From: Sporomusa acidovorans
GTDB lineage: Bacteria > Bacillota > Negativicutes > Sporomusales > Sporomusaceae
Assembly: GCF_002257695.2 (NCBI RefSeq)
Contig: NZ_CP155571.1
DNA length: 64,000 nt
Reading direction: 5' to 3' (one strand)
Shown here: positions 57,584-64,000 of the stretch, piece by piece
Layout: every line of letters begins with the position of its first letter
How positions within the stretch are numbered: the stretch's first letter is position 1
Translations under genes and position numbers: made by a program
The notes under the pieces: model-generated
The model's input: only the letters and a program-made list of their open reading frames with translations
The model's database searches: none
Told to the model about the DNA's origin: nothing

Positions 57584-59710
57584 ATGTCTATGGAGCTTTT
57601 TAAAGGCGCTTATGAAGGTGCTGTCACAGCTACCAGCTATGCGGAAATTCTTCTGGCGAAAGCCATCAAGGTACATGGTGCTGACTGCCCGGTTAAATAT
57701 CCTGATACTGCTTACAGACTGCCGGTAATTACTGCCTTAAGCGGTGAAGAAGTAAATACAATCGGTGATCTTGCTCCGATTCTTAATAGAATCCGGACTA
57801 CTAACATCAAAGAGGAATTAACCTTAGAAAATGCTAAACTGAACGGTGAAGCAACTCTGTATGCTGCTGAAATTATCGAAGCGCTGCGTTATCTTAAAGG
57901 CGTAAAGCCTGATCAATATCCGTATTGTGGTTTTGTTCCCGACCCGATTCTGCGTAAATTCGGCGTACCGTTGGTTGACCAAACCATCCCTGGTGTTGCC
58001 GTAATCGTAGGTAAAGGTAAAGACAGCAAATCTACGGCTAAAATGGTGAAAGACCTGCAAGCCAAAGGCATCATGATCTTCCTGGTTAACGAAGTTATTG
58101 AACAATGTATCGAAGAAAACGTAAAAATCGGTGCAGAGTTCATAACCTTCCCGCTGGGCAACTTTACCCAGGTTATCCATGCCGTTAACTTTGCTTTCCG
58201 TGCCGGTCTGGCTTTCGGCGGTATTCCTGCCGGTCAGCGGGAACGGGCGATTGAATATCAGGCAAAACGCGTATTTGCGTTTGTGATTCAGCTTGGACCT
58301 AATGATGTTGTTAAATATGCTGCCGAATTCGGCGCGATGTTCATGGGCTTCCCGACCGTTACCGATCAGCCGGTAGCCGAAGAGATTCCCGACTGGTATC
58401 AATCCGAACCAGACTACGAAAAAATTGTCAAACTTGGTCTGGAATTGCGCGGCATTAAACTGAAAATTGTTGATATCCCTGTACCGATCACCATTGGACC
58501 TGCTTTCGAAGGTGAAACCATCCGTAAGAAAGACGCTTATGTTGAGTTTGGCGGCGGCCGTTCCACCAGCTTCGAGCTTGTGCGGATGTGTGGCGTTGAT
58601 GAAGTAGAAGACGGTAAGATCGAAGTGATCGGACCGGAAATTGATGAAATGCCGGAAGGTAGTATATTCCCGCTTGGCTTTATGGTTGATATCTATGGCC
58701 GTAAAATGCAGGAAGACTTCGAAGGCGTACTTGAACGCCGCATTCACTACAACCTGAACTATGGCGAAGGTTTGTGGCACGTAGCCCAGCGTAATATGAT
58801 GTGGGTGCGTATCGGCAAAAATGCCCATGCTGCCGGTTTCAAAATTAGAGACTTCGGCGAAATCCTGATTGCGAAATTCAAATCCGATTTCCCCGCTATC
58901 GTTGACCGGGTACAAGTTACCATTATTACTGATAAAGAAGTTATCGAAGACAAAATCAAGATCGCTATTGAAAAATATGCCGCCCGTGACGCTCGCCTCA
59001 AAGGCCTTACTGATGATGTTGAAACATATTATTCTTGTACGCTCTGTCAGTCCTTTGCACCAAACCATGTGTGTGTCGTATCGCCGGAACGCTTAGGCTT
59101 ATGCGGTGCTGTTAGCTGGCTTGACGCCAAAGCTTCGAACGAAATCAATCCGCTTGGCCCTAATCAGCCGATTGACAAAGGCGAATGCCTTGATACTGAA
59201 AAAGGCCAGTGGAAAAACCTGAATGACTTCATTTATGCTAATTCCCACAACACGGTCGAAGCCGTAAACTTCTATACTCTTATGGAAAACCCGATGACAT
59301 CTTGCGGATGTTTTGAGGCGATAATGGCAATATTACCGATGTGTAACGGCATCATGATCACCACGCGTGAACATGGTGGCGAAACTCCTTGCGGCATGAC
59401 CTTCTCCGCTTTGGCCGGCACTTGCGGCGGCGGTATGCAAACTCCTGGTTTCATGGGTCTCGGTCGTCGGTACATTACCAGTAAAAAGTTTATCAAAGCC
59501 GACGGTGGCCTAGCCCGTCTTGTCTGGATGCCGAAAGAACTCAAAGAATTCTTAGGTCAAGACCTTATTGACGCTGCAGAACATGAAGGTCTGGGCGCAG
59601 ATTTTGTTGATAAGATTGCTGACGAAACTGTAGGCACCACTGAGGACGAAATTCTGCCGTTCCTGGAAGAAAAACAACATCCGGCTCTGAAAATGGATCC
59701 GATGATGTAA
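57584..59710 (+). CDS. acsB: acetyl-CoA synthase (AcsB)
   Basis: 708 residues. The A-cluster ligands are C485, C488, C497 and C507 ([4Fe-4S], CTLC...C...C) and C574/C576 of MTSCGCFEA, which binds the Ni pair. It joins methyl from AcsC, CO from AcsA and CoA to acetyl-CoA. The N-terminal domain that contacts CODH is present (MELFKGAYEGAVTATSYAEI at the start). AAGGAGG precedes the ATG. A long spacer hairpin separates it from acsC. Confidence 0.97.
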   Translation: MSMELFKGAYEGAVTATSYAEILLAKAIKVHGADCPVKYPDTAYRLPVITALSGEEVNTIGDLAPILNRIRTTNIKEELTLENAKLNGEATLYAAEIIEALRYLKGVKPDQYPYCGFVPDPILRKFGVPLVDQTIPGVAVIVGKGKDSKSTAKMVKDLQAKGIMIFLVNEVIEQCIEENVKIGAEFITFPLGNFTQVIHAVNFAFRAGLAFGGIPAGQRERAIEYQAKRVFAFVIQLGPNDVVKYAAEFGAMFMGFPTVTDQPVAEEIPDWYQSEPDYEKIVKLGLELRGIKLKIVDIPVPITIGPAFEGETIRKKDAYVEFGGGRSTSFELVRMCGVDEVEDGKIEVIGPEIDEMPEGSIFPLGFMVDIYGRKMQEDFEGVLERRIHYNLNYGEGLWHVAQRNMMWVRIGKNAHAAGFKIRDFGEILIAKFKSDFPAIVDRVQVTIITDKEVIEDKIKIAIEKYAARDARLKGLTDDVETYYSCTLCQSFAPNHVCVVSPERLGLCGAVSWLDAKASNEINPLGPNQPIDKGECLDTEKGQWKNLNDFIYANSHNTVEAVNFYTLMENPMTSCGCFEAIMAILPMCNGIMITTREHGGETPCGMTFSALAGTCGGGMQTPGFMGLGRRYITSKKFIKADGGLARLVWMPKELKEFLGQDLIDAAEHEGLGADFVDKIADETVGTTEDEILPFLEEKQHPALKMDPMM

Positions 59711-59739
59711 TGTAATTTGTTACTCTTTTAAGGAGGAAT

Positions 59740-59789
59740 GCGGGGCACATTATGAGAATTTAATTTTTAGTATTCAAATGTGCCCCCGC
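59740..59789. promoter_or_regulatory. hairpin in acsB-acsC spacer
   Basis: GCGGGGCACAT (59740-59750) pairs with ATGTGCCCCCGC (59778-59789) with one bulged C. No T-run directly follows. AAGGAGGA plus ATG at its 5' side would give a five-codon ORF (MRGTL), probably chance. It likely stabilises or partly ends the acsB mRNA. Confidence 0.6.
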
Positions 59790-59836
59790 TTCTTATAATT
59801 TATTTTGAGTTTTTATATTCGAAAGGAGAAGAGAAA

Positions 59837-61180
59837 ATGGCGTTAACAGGTTTGGATATTTTCAAACAACTACCCAAAACAAACTGTAAAGAGTGCGGTT
59901 CACCTACCTGCCTGGCTTTTGCTATGGCAATGGCAAACGGTAAAGCATCCCTTGACATGTGCCCGCATGCATCTGAGGCTGCTAAAGAATTTTTAGGCGC
60001 AGCCACTGCACCGCCTGTAAAAACTGTAAAAGTTGGTGTTGGTGAACAAGAAGTTGTAATGGGTGACGAAACCGTCCTCTTCCGTCATGATAAAACTTTC
60101 TATCATCCTACTGCATTAGCTATTCAGATTTCCGATACTTTGTCCGGCGCAGAACTGGACGCTAAGATTGAAAAAATTAATGGACTGGTAATGGATCGTG
60201 TTGGTCAACAAGTGGCTATTCAAATGGTCGCTGTTACTAACTGCTCCAAAGATGCCGCCAAGTTTAAAGCTGCTGTTGAAGCCGTAGCTGCTAAAGCTAA
60301 ATTTGCTCTGCTGCTGGCCGGTGACCTTGCTGCTCTGGAAGCTGCTGTTCCTGCCGTAGCTGCTAAGAAGCCGCTTATTCATGCCGCTACTGCTGAAAAC
60401 TGGGAAAAGGTTGTAGCCCTTGCTAAAGCCAACAATTGCCCGGTTGTAGTAAAAGGCAACGGTCTTGATGATACTGCTGCTTTAGTAGAAAAAGTAGCGA
60501 AAGAATACAAAGAACTGGTACTTGACTTTGGCAATACTGCCCAAGCCAAAACGCTTGCTGAAATGGTTAACGCCCGTCGTCTGGCCATTAAGAAAAAATT
60601 CCGTCCGTTCGGCTATCCGATGCTTGCTTGCACATTAGCTACTGATGCTAAAGAAGAAGTAGTAGAAGCTGCTACTTATGTTGCTAAATATGCCAGCATC
60701 ATCTGCATGAAAGCGGATGAAAAACATCATTTACTGCCGCTGATGGCATGGCGCATGAACGTCTACACTGACCCGCAAAAACCAATGGCTGTTGAAGGCA
60801 AAGTGTACGAGATCGGCGATGTTACTCCTGATTGTCCGGTATATGTTTGCACTAACTTTGCTCTTACCTACTTTGCCGTTGAAGGCGAAGTTGTCGGCAG
60901 CAAAATCCCCGGTTATATTGTAGCTGTTGATACTGACGGTTCCTCCGTTCTTACTGGTTGGGCATCAGGTAAATTTGTTGCCGAGCCTATTTATGAATTT
61001 GTTAAAAACTCAGGCGTTATGGACAAAGTTAACCACAACAGTATTGTTATTCCTGGATATGTTGCCATTATTAGCGGCAAATTGAAAGAAATTTCCAGCT
61101 ATAACGTAATTGTTGGACCACAAGAAGCAGTTGGTATTCCGGCTTTCGCCAAAGCTAATTACCCCCAACTTATGAAGTAA
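59837..61180 (+). CDS. acsC: corrinoid iron-sulfur protein large subunit (AcsC)
   Basis: 447 residues. N-terminal [4Fe-4S] domain with C17, C20, C25 and C42 (NCKECGSPTC..MC), an acsC-type TIM-barrel middle, and a C-terminal cobamide-binding region (SSVLTGWASGKF, NSIVIPGYVAIISG). It carries the methyl group to AcsB. ATG 59837 (AAAGGAG upstream) rather than the longer frame from 59780. Ala/Lys-rich stretch (about 155-210) is low in complexity. Its partner AcsD is expected downstream of the window. Confidence 0.96.
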   Translation: MALTGLDIFKQLPKTNCKECGSPTCLAFAMAMANGKASLDMCPHASEAAKEFLGAATAPPVKTVKVGVGEQEVVMGDETVLFRHDKTFYHPTALAIQISDTLSGAELDAKIEKINGLVMDRVGQQVAIQMVAVTNCSKDAAKFKAAVEAVAAKAKFALLLAGDLAALEAAVPAVAAKKPLIHAATAENWEKVVALAKANNCPVVVKGNGLDDTAALVEKVAKEYKELVLDFGNTAQAKTLAEMVNARRLAIKKKFRPFGYPMLACTLATDAKEEVVEAATYVAKYASIICMKADEKHHLLPLMAWRMNVYTDPQKPMAVEGKVYEIGDVTPDCPVYVCTNFALTYFAVEGEVVGSKIPGYIVAVDTDGSSVLTGWASGKFVAEPIYEFVKNSGVMDKVNHNSIVIPGYVAIISGKLKEISSYNVIVGPQEAVGIPAFAKANYPQLMK

Positions 61181-61255
61181 GACCAGCATATAATTGTGTT
61201 GCCTGAAACAAGATAACAGCAGCCTTGGTTCAACTAGTCAGGAGGGTAGTTAAGG

Positions 61256-63226
61256 ATGAACAAACGGTTTGTAACATTTCTTCCCGCAGGAGTTAAAGTA
61301 GAGGTAGAGCCGGGAACTGACCTGCTTACTGCCGCAAGCAAAGCAAACGTCGAGATAAAAGCTCCTTGCGGTGGTGACGGTACATGCGGCAAATGTGCGG
61401 TTAAGATTCAGAGTGGCAGTGTAAAAGCCAGAAGAGACAGTCATTTAGCAACAAGAATTGCCGAGAAAGGCTTTAATCTTGCCTGCCAGAGTTTGGTTCA
61501 GGATGAGGATTTGGTTGTCGAAATACCCCAAACTTCAGCGCTGACCAAACATCAGGTGCTAGTGGAACGTTCCTCAATAGGCGAGGGTATTTCGGATGCC
61601 TTAAGTAATTATTTGTTGCGTGTGTGGCAGCTTAAAGAACTGCTTCTGGAAAAACAAGAAAGCCCGCTTAACGGCTATCCGCTTAAGCCACTTTGTAAAC
61701 GTGTCCGCCTAACTCTGCCTGCAGCTTCCCTGCAAGATAACCGTGATGACCTTAACCGGTTGACCATGGCTCTAAAGAAAGAAATTAAATGTACGGATAT
61801 TCAAATTCCTCTCCCGCTTGTTCGGAATTTGGGGGAGATCCTGCGGACGGCCCAGTTTAAAGTTACTGTATTGCTATCTGAGATTGGCGGCAAGGCTGAA
61901 ATAATTGCCATTGAGCCTGGACACGCCCATCAGCCGCTTTACGGTATTGCTGTTGATATTGGTACGACGACAGTAGTCGCTTACCTGCTTGACCTTGAAA
62001 AAGGCAGAGTGGTGGATACTGCAGGTACGCATAATCGTCAGGCCCGTTTTGGTGATGATGTCATCAGCCGTATTGTCTATGCTGTTGAAGAACAAGATGG
62101 CCTGCAAACCGTTCATCAAAGTATTATTGACACCATTAATACCTTGATTATGGATTTATTGGTCAAACAGCGTCATATCAAAGAAACTGATATCCGCGTA
62201 ATGATGACAGCCGGCAATACCACCATGGCGCATTTATTCCTGGGAATTAATCCTAAGTTTATTCGCTTGGAGCCCTATATTCCGACGACTAACTTCTATC
62301 CGGTTGTAAAATCTAAGGAATTAGGGCTGAGATTACATCCTGACGCTTTAGTGTTCAGTTATCCGTCAGTTGCCAGTTATGTCGGCGGTGATATCGTTTC
62401 CGGTACTTTATTTACCAAGATGGGCAACGAAGATGCACCGATATCCCTCCTGATTGATATCGGTACCAATGGTGAAATGGTATTAGGGGCCGGCGATTGG
62501 TTGGTAACCTGTTCCTGTTCCGCTGGTCCGGCATTCGAAGGCTCAGGCATTACGTTTGGTATGAGGGCTATGCATGGCGCTATTGAACGGCTGGAAATAG
62601 ATCCTCAAACCTATGAAATTTCCTATACGACTATTAATAATGGTAAGCCTGTTGGTATCTGCGGTTCAGGCCTTATCGACTGCTTGGCTAAGTTAAGGTG
62701 TTCCGGCGTCATTGACCGGGCCGGCAAGTTTCAAACCAACCTGCCAACTGAACGGATGCGCATTGGTGAGGCAGGACCTGAGTTTGTTCTTGTTTGGCGT
62801 GAAGATACAGATATCAATCGTGATATCATTATTAGTGAGGCTGATGTCAAAAATCTGCTCAGAGCAAAAGGCGCGGTATTTGCCGGAATTCGCACACTTT
62901 TAAATGTAGTCGGTTTTGAGCTTGATGGAATCGAGAATATTTATGTGGCAGGCGGATTTGGCAACTATCTCAATATTCCTGACGCAATTGCCATTGGGCT
63001 GTTGCCTGATATACCTGTAGAAAAGTACAAGTATGTCGGCAATACCTCGGCAAAAGGAGCCTGTATGGCCCTGTTGTCGCAGGAAGCTTGGCAGGAAGCT
63101 AATAATCTGGCAGGTAAAATGACGTATATTGAATTATCGGTTGGCAATCTGTTTATGGATGAATTTGTCTCATCCTTGTTTATTCCACATACTGATTTAA
63201 CTTTATTCCCCAATGTCAGTCTTTAG
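61256..63226 (+). CDS. acsV: corrinoid reductive activator (RACo/AcsV)
   Basis: 656 residues. N-terminal [2Fe-2S] ferredoxin domain with C38, C44, C47 and C77 (APCGGDGTCGKC), a linker, then an ASKHA ATPase domain (AVDIGTTTVVAYLLDLE near 236; LLIDIGTNGEMVLG near 398; CSAGPAFEGSGI). It uses ATP and low-potential electrons to bring Co(II) of the corrinoid protein back to Co(I). AGGAGGG precedes the ATG. Next to acsC, as in Moorella-type acs clusters. Confidence 0.94.
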   Translation: MNKRFVTFLPAGVKVEVEPGTDLLTAASKANVEIKAPCGGDGTCGKCAVKIQSGSVKARRDSHLATRIAEKGFNLACQSLVQDEDLVVEIPQTSALTKHQVLVERSSIGEGISDALSNYLLRVWQLKELLLEKQESPLNGYPLKPLCKRVRLTLPAASLQDNRDDLNRLTMALKKEIKCTDIQIPLPLVRNLGEILRTAQFKVTVLLSEIGGKAEIIAIEPGHAHQPLYGIAVDIGTTTVVAYLLDLEKGRVVDTAGTHNRQARFGDDVISRIVYAVEEQDGLQTVHQSIIDTINTLIMDLLVKQRHIKETDIRVMMTAGNTTMAHLFLGINPKFIRLEPYIPTTNFYPVVKSKELGLRLHPDALVFSYPSVASYVGGDIVSGTLFTKMGNEDAPISLLIDIGTNGEMVLGAGDWLVTCSCSAGPAFEGSGITFGMRAMHGAIERLEIDPQTYEISYTTINNGKPVGICGSGLIDCLAKLRCSGVIDRAGKFQTNLPTERMRIGEAGPEFVLVWREDTDINRDIIISEADVKNLLRAKGAVFAGIRTLLNVVGFELDGIENIYVAGGFGNYLNIPDAIAIGLLPDIPVEKYKYVGNTSAKGACMALLSQEAWQEANNLAGKMTYIELSVGNLFMDEFVSSLFIPHTDLTLFPNVSL

Positions 63227-63264
63227 TATACTGATTTTGGGTGCAGGGAAAGGAGTTTTAAGAC

Positions 63265-64000
63265 ATGGCAAAACAAATTGCAGTGGCAGGAAAAGGCGGT
63301 ACCGGTAAAACAACTTTTACTGCGTTACTGATCCGTTATTTGGTTAAAAACAATAAGGGCTCCATTCTGGCAGTTGACGCAGATGCCAACGCCAACTTGA
63401 ATGAAGCACTGGGGATGGAGGTTGAACAAACAATCTCTGAGTTGCTAACCAGTACCAAGGATCCCAAAAATATTCCTGCTGGTATGACCCAGGAAACATA
63501 TATTGAGTATAAACTCCAATCATCATTGGTTGAATCAGATTATGTTGATATGCTGGTGATGGGCGGTCCTGAAGGTCCAGGTTGCTATTGTTTTCCTAAC
63601 AACCTCCTGAAAGGCTATATGGATAAACTCGGCAAAAATTACGGTTATGTACTCATGGATAATGAGGCTGGCATGGAGCACATCAGCCGCCGAGTAACTC
63701 AGGATATTGATTATATGTTTGTAATCAGCGATGCTTCGGCTCGCAGTATTCGTTCGGCAGGCCGTGTTCGTCATCTTGTGGATACACTTAAATCAAATGT
63801 AAAGAACATTTATTTGATTTTGACCAAAACGCAGCATGACGAGGATATTACCGCTTTACAGGGCGAAATCGATAAAACCGGTCTAAAACTGATTGGTATC
63901 ATTCCCTATGATCCTCAGGTAGCCAAATTTGATTTATTGAGCCAGCCGCTATTTGATTTACCTGATAATTCAGCGGCTGTGCAGGCGGTTAACGCCATTT
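63265..64000 (+). CDS. second CooC-type ATPase, cut by window end
   Basis: At least 245 residues: Walker A GKGGTGKTT (9-17), DADANANLNEALG (38-50), and a CxC at C107/C109 (GPGCYCFPN). Member of the CooC/AcsF group of nickel-insertion ATPases, here paired with AcsV; distinct from the CooC at 52796. In Moorella AcsF sits in the same place. AAGGAG lies upstream of ATG 63265. No stop inside the window. Confidence 0.92.
   Translation, partial: MAKQIAVAGKGGTGKTTFTALLIRYLVKNNKGSILAVDADANANLNEALGMEVEQTISELLTSTKDPKNIPAGMTQETYIEYKLQSSLVESDYVDMLVMGGPEGPGCYCFPNNLLKGYMDKLGKNYGYVLMDNEAGMEHISRRVTQDIDYMFVISDASARSIRSAGRVRHLVDTLKSNVKNIYLILTKTQHDEDITALQGEIDKTGLKLIGIIPYDPQVAKFDLLSQPLFDLPDNSAAVQAVNAI

Noticed and set aside
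57824..59068. 414-codon open frame antisense to acsB
   Set aside because: It mirrors acsB codons in the opposite frame, has no ribosome site and no recognisable domain; acsB itself is certain.

Overview
The window comes from an anaerobic, acetogenic Firmicute. The best fit is a Sporomusa-type member of the Negativicutes. This rests on a Wood-Ljungdahl (acetyl-CoA pathway) operon, a siroheme-decarboxylase (ahbAB) heme route, a UbiD/UbiA pair of the kind used for menaquinone, a two-gene Suf system, a Tat pair, and the order tig-clpP-clpX-lonB-lon-engB. The assignment is inferred from gene content and was not searched against a database.

Layout. (1) 1-6005: a CdaR regulator (cut by the left edge) divergent from a GntP permease, an MBL-fold protein and a soluble chemoreceptor that carries the same diacid-sensing domain as the regulator; then a PadR regulator with a 20-bp-arm palindrome and an Fsr-like MFS exporter. 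(2) 6006-26700: an accessory region rich in metal and redox genes and in gene decay. It holds DUF1847, SHOCT, DUF364, CoA-disulfide reductase-rhodanese, DUF5320, CDF transporter, Mrp-NifX, NifX and two ferredoxin-MinD ATPases. It has been hit by three insertion sequences and contains at least five broken genes (DUF364 remnant, histidine kinase, TudS-like desulfidase, PaaK ligase, HxlR regulator). A recurring palindrome (half-site ATTATGA, about 22 bp) lies in front of several of these genes. Three copies sit at the start point of near-identical promoters (TTGACA, 17 bp, TATATT), which points to one undescribed regulon. (3) 26945-32150: sufC-sufB, tRNA-Leu, a membrane protein, a radical SAM/SPASM maturase followed by a precursor peptide with cysteine at every fifth residue (a RiPP cluster), and tRNA-Gly. 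(4) 32359-50097: housekeeping genes: trigger factor, ClpP, ClpX, LonB, Lon, EngB, AhbA/AhbB, phosphotransbutyrylase-like enzyme, a four-subunit 2-oxoacid:ferredoxin oxidoreductase, polyprenyl diphosphate synthase, TatA/TatC, UbiD and UbiA. (5) 50373-64000: the acetogenesis operon fchA-folD-DUF3786-cooC-fhs-acsA-acsB-acsC-acsV and a second CooC-type ATPase cut by the right edge. acsD and acsE are expected just beyond it.

How the parts work together. Fhs, FchA and FolD carry formate to methylene-THF. AcsA makes CO from CO2 and AcsB joins CO, a methyl group (from the AcsC corrinoid protein) and CoA. AcsV reactivates the corrinoid, and the CooC proteins insert nickel. In region 2 the shared operator suggests joint control of DUF1847, the MinD/NifX/Mrp operon and the CDF-PaaK unit. 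Two of the three IS elements can be delimited to the base by target duplications: an IS1634-type element flanked by a 213-bp direct repeat, and an unassigned IS flanked by 7 bp that split the CDF-PaaK junction.
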